Source: Fragilariopsis cylindrus CCMP1102 (Eukaryota > Bacillariophyta > Bacillariophyceae > Bacillariales > Bacillariaceae). Taken from it: a DNA stretch of 64,000 nt. The stretch spans positions 62,001 to 126,000 of the forward strand of contig FMBT01000012.1 of assembly GCA_900095095.1 (NCBI GenBank), given 5' to 3'. A model generated the notes under the pieces. The model was not told the DNA's origin. It saw nothing but the letters and a program-made list of their open reading frames with translations, and ran no database searches. The translations under genes were made by a program, and so were the position numbers. Of the stretch, positions 42,458 to 54,598 are shown in pieces; positions within the stretch are counted from its first letter, which is position 1; each line of letters begins with the position of its first letter.

Positions 42458-45400
42458 TTACTTAGTACCAGAGGTCGATTCATTCGATCGGATTCTTGAT
42501 ACGAATAAAGTAGCGGCCGGTTGATGACGCAGCAACGTGGCAGCTATCTCCAAATTCTGAGAAGGATCGCCTGCTATTCGAGGAAAGGTTCGAACCAAGC
42601 AACGATTCCCGAAACTGTTCTTGCGGGTGCTAGTGAGGGCTAAAAGTTCCGAGTGCATATCACTAACCACCTTGTGAAGGGTATCATCGGTTAAAAAGCA
42701 TCGAGAAGACGTCTGAAATCGTCTATTGCCAAATCGATTCATACTTTGTTGGCAGCAAACCATGTATCCAACTTTTTCACGCCCGCTGGTAAGACTTTCA
42801 AAACGCTCTAAGTAGTCGCATACGCTTCGGGCAAAGGCTTCTTGGTCGCTGTCGGACATACCCGTAACCGTACGCATGATTTGATCAAAACCCTCTCGTT
42901 CATATATATCGAATGTCGCAAAAGATGACACCGTACTACTTGCTGTAGAATTGACCGAACGATCCTGATGATCCAATAGGTAGTTTTCGTCATCGTTGTC
43001 TTCGTCTTCAACACTATCAAAATTGTCGACGAGAAAAGTTCCGAGCTACGGACGCGTCTGACATTCGTATTTTCGCTATTCTGAATCCTGAATTTTTTAG
43101 TTTTTCGCACCACCATTTCTTCTCCCTGATTATCATCAGCAGCATCGGTTGTTTTTGTGACGAAAGCTGCGAATGCGAATGATGATTGAAAGAAGAACAT
43201 GAAGACAAGCAATAATAGTGTATTAGAAATAGATTAGAAGATATTATTTCATCGCGGTGAGTTAGATCAAGACATATACACCGAGTTGGAAAATACTTCT
43301 ACTTACACTCCACGAAAAATGCCGTGAGTACGTTCACCATGATATACACCATAATACAGATAGCAAATATAAAAAAGGAATGGACGATTATCGCGCTTGA
43401 GTTGCGATCGGCATATAGAAACACTGCAGCAATCGCGTGCCAATCATTCACCACTGCAATGTTAAACATAGTAATCAATCCTTCTCTATAAGAATTGAAA
43501 TTGTTCAGGCAGTAGAAAGGCGTTAATTCGGTATTTTTCATCAAAGTTTCTACGTCGATAGCTCCACCCCAAATTACCATCCCAAAGCACACAAGTATAT
43601 GAATCACCGATACCACAAGCATCAAGGGACCACCCATCGCAGGCAAAACGTCAGCCGACCTTCGCACTATGTCGCGGAATATCGGAAAGAACCGCATCAC
43701 TCGAATCATATCAATAGCTCGACCAAGATGAAGAAAATCAAACGTCTCTCCTTGTTGGATCGAATTTCCGTATCCCGCAGCATGTTGTACAATACCAACA
43801 CAGGAAACAAGCGCAGCGATTAGAGCCAATCCATCGAAGAAAACGTTGAGTCTTGTAATTGGAGAAAAATTCTGAAGTTTTAGGGGGTTGATTCTGATGG
43901 CAACTTCTAATAGTCCTAGTAATGTGATTCCAATTCCAAAATAGTACTGGTGTTGGAAGGAGGTCCTCCCAATGACCGCAGTCACATAAAGAAAGTTGGC
44001 AACCGCGATTATAACTGCAAGAAATTCCACACCCATTGCTAACGGAGTTGCTGTTCGTGCTGTTCGAACGGAAGAGTTCAAGGCGCGACGAATTTTGTTA
44101 CGGAACGTAGGATAATCAATAATTTGTTCATTGGTAGGGTCGACAATTTCCAACAACGCATTCATTTTTAAGACATTGTAATGCGGCCGAACAATCTGTA
44201 AGCATTTCCTAACACTTGTGGTACTTATGTAATCCGATTGACCGTCCTTCAACAGCGCCAGAAATGCTAATCGAATTGCATCATCTCTATCAGAAGTCGT
44301 TTGCTCGTGGACTTCTGTCACAGCTTGGATGTATGTTTGGAAAACAACAGAAAGAACCAGGGAGTGATAGTAAAACACACAAGTGATGATAAAGGTAACA
44401 AAAAATATAGAACATGACGGAGTCGTAGCGTAGATAGGCATCCAAATGCCTGGATTGTTCACCGTTGTTGATACTGTGTGGCAATTAGTGAACGAACGAG
44501 TCAGGTCAATGTGAGTCTTCCGCACATTGATTTCGTTCAAATGGATCACAAACTTTAAACTTTCTTACAACATCCAGTAATTTTATAAACAACTCACATG
44601 CAAATAGACTATACCAAGAACTTGTTATATCTTGGAAAGACTCGTATTCGTTTCCAAACATTCGACATGCAACAGCAGCGAATGCCAATATCAAAACAAA
44701 CTCGATTATCAAAACTCGAATCATGATTTGACTGATCCTCCATATAGCCTCCAGTGATTCTCTTGCCCTTGAACTGACGTAGAAGAAGACCAAAGGCTTA
44801 AAAAATGAACAGAATAGGGGAGAAGTTGATCCATTATAACCCAGATCCGTCGCGAACCCCCACCACATCCAGGTCTCTAGGCAAAGTAAAACCAGAAAAG
44901 CTACCATGGGCCGAACTAGATTCCTATCGGTATGCGTTGTATCCTCTCGAGGATCTATTCCGTACATATTTTCTCTTGTAAGAATTTCCACTGCAAAAAC
45001 TACGATAACACAACTGTGCGTAATAGCTGTTGCAAGAAGATTTGCGTGTGCGATAGAAAAAGAACAATGATAGCAAGATTAACAAACCACCGCCATTGCC
45101 AGGAGAAGTATATTTTGTATAATACGAGTTGCCTCGCGGTTATAGTTTCGAAGCTGGAAGGTAAGGTCGCAACACGACTATCTTCGTAATCCATCAAGAA
45201 ATATGCAGCGACTGCGGCAGCCATCGTTGGACTTTTAATGACAGAACAATGCCGTCTTGATGATGCCAAAATACCAGCCTCACTATCACCGATAGAATCA
45301 AAAACACTGTAATGACTCAATTTCTCGATTTCAATACCTCCATTTGACGCCGTTGACTGTTTGAATACTGTTTCAGAGTTTGATGCAGATCCCTTAAGCG

Positions 45401-46354
45401 GAAGATGATAGTTAGATGATATTGAACTGTCATTATTTCCCGCGTCATATACCCCATAACTTGCTCTCTTCGATGTGCTGCTAATAAGAGGACTATTTTC
45501 AAGAGACGAACGGTCTAAATCTTTTAGAGCTGAATGTTGTGAAGTACGATCACCATCTCTCAAATTCATCATTGGTTGTGGGTACTCTGTCACGACATTT
45601 GATGATTTCCGACGATGTCCTGACGGCTTTTTTTCTGTACTACGTCGTCGATTCTTTTTATTATCCTTCTTATGTTGGATTTCAGTTGGGGAATGAAAAG
45701 CCTGGGTCATCTTTTCCATCCACCTACCAAGTATAGGACGACTATTTTTTTCATTTTGAACGCGGTAGTAGTTGGCAGGGAATCTTTCTTCGATTCACCA
45801 ATTACATCGCATTCAAAATCAGAAGAAAGATCATCGCTAGCAATTTCCGATGTAGCTGTGAAACGGACAATTTTACAAGATTTATTTCCTCCCTCTTTTT
45901 CCATTTCTCGGAAAACAGATTGTCCAGAATCATTCCTGGTCCTACTGGTACGACGATGATTATCCGATGATTCTTTTGCAATGTTTTAAGAATATTATTT
46001 TTCTTTCCCATATTGTCTAAAAGACTCGGTGGTGAGCTGCGATAATGATTATCTTGCGGCAGAAAATAATTATCTGCATCATCACTTGAATACTCGAAAA
46101 CACTTTCTAAATATCCGCTCTCATTGTCGTCAAAGGTAATATCGGACAGTCTCGATTCGGTAGAGCTGGTTCGATTTTGAAATGTTTGACGGCCTGGCGC
46201 GGTGGTGGTGGTGTGGTGGTGGCGGCGGTGGTGGTGAAGTACTGCTGTCGTGGTAGGGGTGGGGAGATGGATGATCGTCTGAAGTTGGTAGAGCTGCATC
46301 CACCAACTTTTGTTGTCTTCGAGAATGGCGTTGCTTCCGGCTGGATGATGGCAT
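42458..46354 (-). CDS. Two-pore channel (TPC-type cation channel), copy A, frame interrupted
   Basis: The protein has two six-helix channel domains. Domain I gives KPLVFFYVSSRARESLEAIWRIS (S4-S5), and across the intron 44597-44474 the filter region STTVNNPGIWMPIY, as in TPCs (TT-x-NNP-x-x-MPAY). An EF-hand-like linker follows, then domain II: IDMIRVMRFFPIFRDIVRRS (S4) and VVNDWHAIAAVFLYA (pore). Exons 44473-43307 and 43166-42458 are clear; the exon ending at 44598 and upstream code are in three or four frames. Breaks lie at about 45975, 45747, 45059 and 43035, all in A or T runs, each explained by one missing base; the last could instead be a 67-nt intron. The N-terminus upstream of 45719 is uncertain. 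Ca2+/Na+ transport in endomembranes is the family role. Confidence 0.75.
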
Positions 46355-46371
46355 ATTATATTATTCTTCAA

Positions 46372-46741
46372 GTTTATTTTTTTAATTGAGACTTATCTCT
46401 ATCGTGTTCGAGTTTTATAATTTTCTCCGATGCTACAAACCTATCAAATAAATTCTTAAATGATGGATATGTATGCATGTATGATAGATCAAACTCCTAT
46501 AATGATTCTCGGCAAAATAAGGGATGCATACAACTGAATTGAAGCCACCCACCCGACTACCGTACCGTATTTTGTCAATGCTCTTTCGCCAAGTACTGTA
46601 CGCAGAGCGGGGAAGGAACGGCGCGAGTGGCGGTTTTGGTGATTGATCAAAATCTATATTGCGGTGGTGTTGGGAGATGTTGTCTGTGGTACTGTACCAG
46701 CCAGCGTTGACAATTTGTTTTGTTGTTGTGTCGTCTACGGT
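46372..46741. other. Intergenic between divergent genes
   Basis: Putative promoters of the channel gene and of the small signal-peptide frame. Nothing else recognised. Confidence 0.45.
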
Positions 46742-46912
46742 ATGACAAGAGGAACGTACTTGGTTATTGTGCTTCTAATTGTTCAAACATCAGCAAATCG
46801 ATTCTTACTTTCTCATATTACTTCTGCTCGTATTTCTGAAAAAGCTTACTTAACGAAAGTTCGAAGAGAAGCGCCGGATTTTGGAACTTCTAGCATTTTT
46901 TGTTCAAGATGA
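46742..46912 (+). CDS. Small frame with signal peptide, perhaps a first exon
   Basis: MTRGTYLVIVLLIVQTSANRF reads as a signal peptide; the remaining 35 residues are basic and unrecognised, ending GTSSIFCSR. It may be the first exon of the Pro/Ser/Thr-rich protein that begins 330 bp further on the same strand, but no clean splice pair was established. Equally it could be a stand-alone small secreted peptide or chance. Confidence 0.3.
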   Translation: MTRGTYLVIVLLIVQTSANRFLLSHITSARISEKAYLTKVRREAPDFGTSSIFCSR

Positions 46913-47238
46913 AAAATTATATTATTGCCCTCGAAATTGGCGGACAGCGCAGGCAGGCTCTGGCCTAGAAACCGATAAAGAATTTTCTTGAATCAAACAT
47001 TTTAGAATATTTTGCACAAGACAAGCAAAGGAAAACGTTAAAAAACGACGTTGTGTATATTTATTAGAGAATCCAATCAATCCAAACAAAAAGTGTAACA
47101 ACAAGAGATAATAAGAGATGTGGTTGTAGCTTATAAACTTGTCCAGTAGAAAAAGAATGATTCTACTTTTGTTTGTGGATGTTATGTTCTTGTCATCCAT
47201 CCTCTACCCACATTCACTACTAGTGACATGACTCATCT

Positions 47239-48351
47239 ATGCATTTCACACAGATTTTATTCACCTGTTCATCATTCACTAGTATCATCCGTAATAATAC
47301 AACAACAAGCACTGTTGGAACAACAGAATTATTTATTGTGACAAAAAGTCATGGCAATCTACCCGCGGGACAAATAAGATATCCCTCCAAGGTTCGTGGA
47401 GGTGTACCATACCCTTGGGAACAAGCCATATATGCTGGAGATGATGATAAGAGTGTTGAAATATGGTTGCGGCGTATTACATCCTGAAGAAGAAGAAGAG
47501 GAACGAACAACAACAATGATATCCCCATCACCATCAACATCACCAATATCACCAACAATAACAGTAATAAATATTCGACCATCATTGCCACCATCTGCGT
47601 CTCCAGTTTATGCTACTACAAGAGCAGAAATTCCATCATCATTCTCGTCACCATTACCATCCTTTACGGCTAATATGAATGATACAACATCCGACGTTCC
47701 ATCATCATTGACATTCGACTTTCCACCATCATTGTCACAATCATTGTCTCACAATCACGATCATCTCTACTAGATAATGCAACAACATCAGATATTCCAT
47801 CATTGTCACCATCATTGTCACCATCACCAGACAATACAACAACAACAACAACGGCAGTAATACAATCTTCGTCACAACCAAACCAATCTCCAACTAATAC
47901 GACCACCACATCATCAGAAAGTCCATCGTCGTCACCATCATCACCGCCATCATTACCACCATCACCATCTCCGACTAATACGACATCATCAGAAATTCCA
48001 TCTTCGTCACCATCTCCGGCTGTTACTTTTAATAGTACTGCCGAGGAGGAGGAAGAAGAAGAAGAGGTGGTAATACCAGTATTCATAATACCACCCACGC
48101 TGAATCCAACAAATGAACCTACCATTACCGGTAGTTCTAGTACAAATAACAATATACAAATTGTAGATAATAATAATGAATTCGATTTCCAAAATATTAA
48201 CAACGAACCAACAGCAACAGCAACAGCAACGGATACGGATACGGATACGGATACGGATACGGATAATATACCAATAGAAACAGAAACAACGAGAGACAGG
48301 AAATCCATCATCGTCATCATCGTCACGTACACGTACACGTACGACAATTGA
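47239..48351 (+). CDS. Pro/Ser/Thr-rich secreted-type protein, frame interrupted
   Basis: Three consecutive frames share one theme. The first (47239-47487) has TELFIVTKSHGNLPAGQIRYPSK and VPYPWEQAIYAGDDD, possibly a small folded domain. The second and third are built of PSSSPS/SPSP/NTT motifs, e.g. SSESPSSSPSSPPSLPPSPS, then an EEEEEEEEVV run, an Asn/Asp-rich stretch and a (TD)n repeat from (GGATAC)n at 48231-48265. Such PS-rich repeats are common in diatom secreted or frustule-associated proteins. Frame changes at about 47475 and 47755 lie in repeat-rich sequence. The end near 48351 is uncertain because similar repeats continue. Confidence 0.4.
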
Positions 48352-49472
48352 TATTAGTCATACCAAAGAAACAATAACAATGATGCCAATGATACGAATA
48401 GGGATACAACTCCTACTACCAACAATTGTACTACCGATCGTCTTGTCGTGGCTGTAACGACGACGATATAGCAACGACGACGACGACAATATATATATGA
48501 CGATGGGGACCGTGTTCCTCCTTCTCGAAACCAATTCTATCATTACTGCCGTACGTACGTACGTACTACTCCCTAATAGATCTCTACCAACAACAAACAA
48601 ACAACAACACCACTACCATAATTAATGATAGTGTGTAGTTCAGTTAAATTAAATCAAGTTAAGTCAAATTAAATGAAATGAGTTGATTCGTATTGTACGT
48701 AAAATGAAAAAGCAAAAAAGCAATTAATATCGATCAAGAGTAAATAGAGATATCCCCCCACCAAAATGGAGAGACCATGCATGATGTGTTGTAAAAAAAT
48801 AAGATTGGATAAAATATAACAACCAATGAAGTTATGGTTGTGTGGTAAGGTATTAGACTATACGACTGTACTGTGCATACAGTGACTACGTCTGCGTCGC
48901 GAAGTTGTTGAAATTGAGGAGATTTATATAATTTTGGGAGAAAAAAGTCAGGATCAATAATATTGCTAATGAAACAATAAGTTAGTTCATGTAATCCGTT
49001 TTAAAGATTTTATTTTGTTCACGTCGAACAATATTTACTATGCTAAACGTACTATATGGTTATAGACTAGACTAGGCTAGATTAGATAGTGTTGTGCAAG
49101 ATAAGAATGGATAGGAGACTACTATAGAACAGAAAAATAATGATAAAAGTGCAATAGATACTAATATTACAACAGTGAGAGACAACATAGTACATACAGA
49201 TATACATCATACAGTATATTGTGGTTGATGTAAGGTCAACAAATTAAATTGTAGTAGTAATAATATATAATATTGTCATTCAATTATATTAGTAGGTACA
49301 CGTACACGTACTTTAATGGTAATGCATGGCATTGCTACTTAGGATGGTGTGTGTGGGCCAACGATACTCTCCACTCCACTCCACCAAGTACCGCAAGGCA
49401 AGGCACTGTGTTGTTTGTTGGATTGGATATCCCAATTGTTATTGTTGATGTTGAGTTCTGTCTTCAAACAAT
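48352..49472. other. Non-coding interval
   Basis: Low-complexity sequence left of 48600, then AT-rich DNA with several TACTGTA/ACAGTA words. GTACACGTACACGTAC occurs near 48325 and again near 49297. No gene recognised. Confidence 0.4.
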
Positions 49473-49498
49473 CTATACATCATCTTTTACAGTACAGT

Positions 49499-50056
49499 GA
49501 CGGTAATTGTTTTGGCGAATTCTTTTCCGTATGATTCGTGCAACGCATTGGCAAACTGGAGTGTGAGCTTGTGTGTGCCCGGTTCCAATTCGATCTCCCC
49601 TTCCGCTTGTGCTTTTCCGTAATGTTTGTGGGTCGCATCCATCGGAATGACGGTGCCCTTGGCCGTAAATCCTTTGCCTTCGTATCGTCGATGATGACGT
49701 GGTGATGGCCGGTGCCTTCAATGAGCCCATCTTTCGCGGCGAGAGCTCGAAGCCGGTGAGGTCGAACTTGTAGGTAAATATGCTGGCACGGTGTCGCCGT
49801 TTTTAACGTTGGAAAAGTTCACAGTACCTTTCGTGCCCTTGGCGTTCGCGTACGAAGGGGACAATGTCGTGGCGACGAGTGTCGCCGCGGTGGTGGCGCA
49901 AGCACCGAAAAAATGGCGGCGGAGTCTTGTAGTGCCGTGCTGCTGCTGCTGCTGCCGTGCCCTTGGTGAACGTACACATCGGAGGATCGAGCAGCAGGAA
50001 CAGAGCAAACGGTTCCACAACAAAGAACAACGCAAAAAGGAGCAACAGTCGCAACA
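49499..50056 (-). CDS. DUF4399-domain protein with plastid-lumen type presequence, frame interrupted
   Basis: On the minus strand, pieces in successive frames form one DUF4399 protein: VNFSNVKNGDTVPA, FTYKFDLTGFELSP, KDGLIEGTGHHHVIIDD, then GFTAKGTVIPMDATHKHYGKAQAEGEIELEPGTHKLTLQFANALHESYGKEF. GxGHHHxxID and the final GxHxLxLxxAN are family marks. Breaks near 49780, 49737 and 49682 each correspond to one missing base. Upstream, MLRLLLLFALFFVVEPFALF is a signal peptide and GACATTAATLVATTLSPSYANA a lumen-type signal ending ANA, separated by a (GCA)n tract where the frame also changes. The gene is clearly more GC-rich than its surroundings. The role of the domain is unknown. Confidence 0.65.
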
Positions 50057-50063
50057 TGGTTAG

Positions 50064-50726
50064 TAGGTTCGGTTCGGGTTGTTTGGATACGTTTCGGGAG
50101 TAATAATGAGTATAGAGAGATTTGTTGTAAGCAGTCTTCGCCAGCTTCAATCTTTGTCGCGATTACAACAATCGGCATGTGTCATACACACGATACGACG
50201 TCGAAGAACAAGTAGGACGACGTTATTACAGCAGAAGTACGTTTACCTGTTGATGTGTAATATTATTATTCGTCCGTACATCAATAGATTCTGATTGGTT
50301 CTTGTCTTTGCGTGCGGCTTTTTGCGGATAGGCGAAGCATCTTTTGATGTTCACCATCAGTGATTCAGTCCCATAAATATTGAAACACGTACGCCTCAAT
50401 GATCGATTCTTCTCGATTATTCATTCAGTCCCATAAATAATTGAATCACATGAAAAGGCGAGGCGAGGGAATATTACTACAGTAGCATTGAAGTTGATTA
50501 GGCAGCACAATACAGTACCTGAACTAAACAGAAGCTACAGTACTCCCATTTGGGCACGCCTGCTCCTGATCAGGTGAGATATATAAACAGCTGTACAGCT
50601 GTACTACCAATACCATGATTGAAGATTCTTAAAATCAGGACAAGGACAAGGATGTGCCATGTCCTAGCAATTACCCCCCCCCCCGGTCCCCCCAAAACAA
50701 GAAATGATAGATAAAACACAAACTAG
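50064..50726. other. Intergenic
   Basis: Two near copies of TTCAGTCCCATAAATA lie at about 50363 and 50425. A C10 run followed by CCCC is near 50676-50692. No gene recognised. Confidence 0.45.
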
Positions 50727-52300
50727 TCAAACTAGACTATCTACTGGATCCATGTTTAAGATTTGCAGAGGGATTTGGAGACTTAACATCTTATGAAGAT
50801 AGGATGATGGTGGTAGGCTCATGTTTTGCGTTGTGTGCTTAAAAGTAAGTTTTACAACACTGGCTGGTAGATGCGCAAAGTACTTTCTCTTAGATTCATA
50901 ATCAATTTCAGTAGGTTCAGTCATTTGTAGCTTGAGAGGATTCATTACAGCAGATAGGTCATTAGCATTGATGTTGTATTGCTTACAATTATCAATTGTT
51001 CCTTGAAAATGAGACGTTGGTTTGTATCATCTAAAAACCAATCTTCCCAGTACTCATTTTTCTGTATGTCGTCAGAATAATGTCAAATCTTTCAAATGAT
51101 CAGTGTTTGAAGTTGTATCAACAAAAACCTGATCACTATGATGTCAAGGGTCTTGTTGAGATCATCAAGCACTTGTATAGAATCATAAAATATCATACCG
51201 TCCATTTCTCTTTTTTGGTAAAGATGTCTGTCTTCTTTGATGATGGTACCGGTACGATATGGATGAGGATCTGTTGGAAAGAATTCTATACCGTCCACAA
51301 TTGTAGAAGATTCTTGTTCATTGATTACGTTATCAATAAATGGGATAAAAGTATTGTCAGCATCTTCAACAAATGGAGTATTATAAATTAGTTCCTTTTT
51401 GATTGCTGTTGCTTAGTAGCTTTGCGCCAATTGACAATGCGTTTAGCATTACGTTTTGCACGTGATTGGCAAATGCGTGAGCATATAAACTTCTCCCCAT
51501 TGAAGTTGTTGATATGAACTTTCTAATTCATTGTGGTTGATGTCTTGGTGTATTTCTTGTCACAGTCACTATTGTCACTGCTCGTATCTTCGTGTAGTCG
51601 TGGTTGTAATCCAGGCATATCTGGATCAACGCTGTCGTCACTTTCATTTTCAATGTCTGTGGTCTTGGCCTTACGATTACGCCGTGGATACTCATGATTG
51701 ACGTTTCCTTTCTGACTGTAGAATTCATTGATAGCTTCTTGAGGTACAACAGGAAATTGTTTAATCATTTCTTCTGATGTTCGGTGATCATCATTTTTAT
51801 GCTTGGATTCCATTCTGTAGGAGAAGTAAATCCTACATGGGGGAGGTTCTTCATATCGTGAGCATTAGGATATGTCTGGCTGTAGGATACATGAAAGTCC
51901 TGAATGTATAGATAGAAGTATTTGGCCACCATCCAATATATCTATGCGTTGAAGTCCGCCATAAACTGTTGCTGTATCACCAACGAGGTTACCATGTGCT
52001 TGAATTGACATTTGGAATGAATAGATTTCTCTTGTTCAGGTACATGAGCATATTGATGAAAACCCTAATACACGGCCGTGTTGAGTATCGATGGCAGAAC
52101 AGAATGTTCTGAGTCTCATTCCTGTCATCTGGTGATCTCCATCTCCACTACAAGTGGTGTTACAGTGTTTACATAGGACTATAAATATTCAAGGCTTCAA
52201 ATACTTCTCACTCTACTGCAATTGATTACATTGATTGTCCAAAATGACAGATGAAGAAATGACTAGATAGCTGCAGCTTAGACAAAATAGTGTCTCAGTC
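50727..52300 (-). mobile_element. Degraded Ty1/copia-like retrotransposon remnant (CoDi-type)
   Basis: A short minus-strand stretch near 50727-50945 has the pattern Y-F-x-x-x-P-x-x-V-K-x-T-F-x-x-T-T-Q found, from memory, just before the integrase region of diatom copia-type polyproteins. Acidic and basic pieces up to about 52300 may belong to the same polyprotein. Reverse transcriptase, protease and LTRs were not recognised, so the element is heavily broken and incomplete, an old copy. Family and limits are tentative. Confidence 0.4.
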
Positions 52301-53107
52301 AGGCATTCATGATACAATTGTACTACAGTATACACAAGCTTCCGATGTATTTTTTCCATAATCTAGATCTTTATTTTCCCTGTGCAGCATACTGTGTTGC
52401 TTTTCTTTTTTATCGGCCTCTCGCGGAGCGAAGCCCAAGATTTTTGACTGGCTCTGCTGATTCTTGTACTCTGTCCTTCGTCCGATGTTACTTACTTCTT
52501 TCCACATTACTAACAAATTAATCCGTTGCGCGTAGATTTCTGTTTTCGCGTGTAAAAACGCGTGGTAATTCACTAACGTGTAAAATAACTCGTATAGCAT
52601 CCTTTGCTAACACTGAACAGCCCGCAACTAAATAACACAGCACCATTAATAGATTGATTGGTAAGTTTGACCATGGACTTTTTCGTAGATATTGACCAGT
52701 AGTATTAGACAGAATAATTGTTCGATAGACCTGACGATGTGATGTTAGAGGGACATGAAGTGTTAAAGACACGGGATGATGGTTCGTAGATTAATAATAA
52801 TTACTGGAGACAACGAAGCTGCGGAAATCACTTAGACGTTGTAGCTATAATATGCGCTTACGTTCCATCATCACCACGATCGATTACCGACGAAATTATT
52901 GCGTTGTTAGATAGTCTACCGTAATAATATCATTGTTGGATGCCCTTGTTGAGATATTGTCGTTGATTTTCTATAAAATCGATTTTAATAATATTATTAA
53001 TTAATTAACTCACTCAACTCATTAACTCACCCCCTCATTGTTTATTATCACTTTCGTACAAACTTTACTCTTCAGATTAATAATATAATACATAACAAAC
53101 ATCCATC
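52301..53107. other. Intergenic, promoter side of eS27
   Basis: No coding or RNA feature recognised; the last 100 bases are pyrimidine- and AT-rich leading to the eS27 start. Confidence 0.45.
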
Positions 53108-53356
53108 ATGCCTGTCGATCTTTTGCACCCTTCTCCAGAGGTAGAACAACGCCAACACAAGTTGAAGAGACTTGTACAATCTCCTAATTCCTTTTTCATG
53201 GATATCAAATGTCCTGGATGTTTTCAAATCACAACTGTCTTTAGTCATGCACAAACTGTCGTCCTATGTGGGAACTGTAATATTATGTTATGCCAACCTA
53301 CCGGTGGTAAGGCCCGACTAACAGAGGGATGCTCATACAGAAAGAAGGTCGATTAA
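53108..53356 (+). CDS. RPS27: 40S ribosomal protein eS27
   Basis: A complete 82-residue single-exon gene. [38 protein letters not shown] is the standard eS27 opening. The zinc ribbon is CPGC and CGNC with 15 residues between pairs ([20 protein letters not shown]). [18 protein letters not shown] is the usual end. It is a structural protein of the small subunit. Length equals that of other eukaryotes, and no paralogue or plastid form is involved. Confidence 0.97.
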   Translation: MPVDLLHPSPEVEQRQHKLKRLVQSPNSFFMDIKCPGCFQITTVFSHAQTVVLCGNCNIMLCQPTGGKARLTEGCSYRKKVD

Positions 53357-54598
53357 ACAATTAGTTTATTATACCTAATAATTAATTAAAATTTATATAA
53401 ACCAAGTTCGCTAAACATGAAATGAAAATGGAGGATTGATTTTAAATTCAAGCTCCGGGCCCCCAATACAAAATAGAAACATTGCACGAGAAAAGTCTTA
53501 CCATCTGTGTTGATATTATTTCCGGAAGGGTTATTTAGAGATGAAAGACACACAGATCAGATCGAATAGCTTTATTCTTACGAAATAAGTCGATTATTAG
53601 AGGACCAATAATTTCCTTTGCATCGATGTGCTGTTCTATTTTATTCGTGTATGGAATAATATTTCGTTTAGTCCTTTCCAACATCTTTCACTTTACGTTG
53701 CAGAATTGAATTGTTCTAGTTGTCCTTGCATTTGTCTTCAACATTTCCGCTACTTAGTCTTGCTGCTAATTATTGCACGTCGCTTTCACCAAATTAATGT
53801 TATCTAGTACAAGTACAGTAGTACCATTTATTTGTTACTGTGAAATCAATTTAAGTGGGACACCTTCCTGTCTCAGCTGAAACAAAATCAATTTAAGATC
53901 ATCAATAACCATAGGTTCCAAATCTTTGAATTAGACAAAGAGAAAGTAATATGTTAGCTAGAGGTAGAAATGATTGTTTGCGTCATGTATTTTGATACAG
54001 AGGAGGCAATGATTCAACAAAAAAATGTGCAGAACACAGTGATGATACAATGTACTGGGTACTGCAACATGTAGCTGTGTTGGAGTAACAGCTAACAATG
54101 AGCAAATGATGAATTGTCCTATACAGTGGTGGCATAAGAAGCTTACATGAAATACTGTATGTGCAGGGGGTAACATGAAACACACAGTAATATTTAGCAA
54201 ACATGTATGCGCACACAATAATAGAGGGTAAAACAATTTGAAATCTCTAAATTGTTTCCTAAAATTCACCATGCTGCATCATATGTCTAGAATTAGTGTT
54301 GCATTGATTGCTTGAGTTATGATGGGGAGTTCATTGCGAGGCAAAAGTAATAGTAGAGACCTACTGTACACATAGGACAAGATAAAATAATGGACTAGAC
54401 TTCTAATTTTATTACTGTAAGTTACTAGCAGTAAAATTATATTATTTTTGTGCTCGGTTAACCGTACAAAAACGTTCTAAATTCCCCCATACCCCCTAGA
54501 TTATTTAAAAATTTAAATTTCTAAAAAAAATCTTGACATTTTTCTTGCTGTCATCATGTCATCGTTGATCATTGCTGCATGACCATGAGCACAAAGAA
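53357..54598. other. Non-coding interval
   Basis: AT-rich, 1.2 kb. A Cys/His-rich minus-strand frame at 53958-54272 has no family likeness and no codon pattern, and is not annotated. Confidence 0.45.

Noticed and set aside
53958-54272. Cys/His-rich minus-strand frame as a zinc protein
   Set aside because: Cysteines are irregularly spaced and the frame is in AT-rich intergenic DNA.
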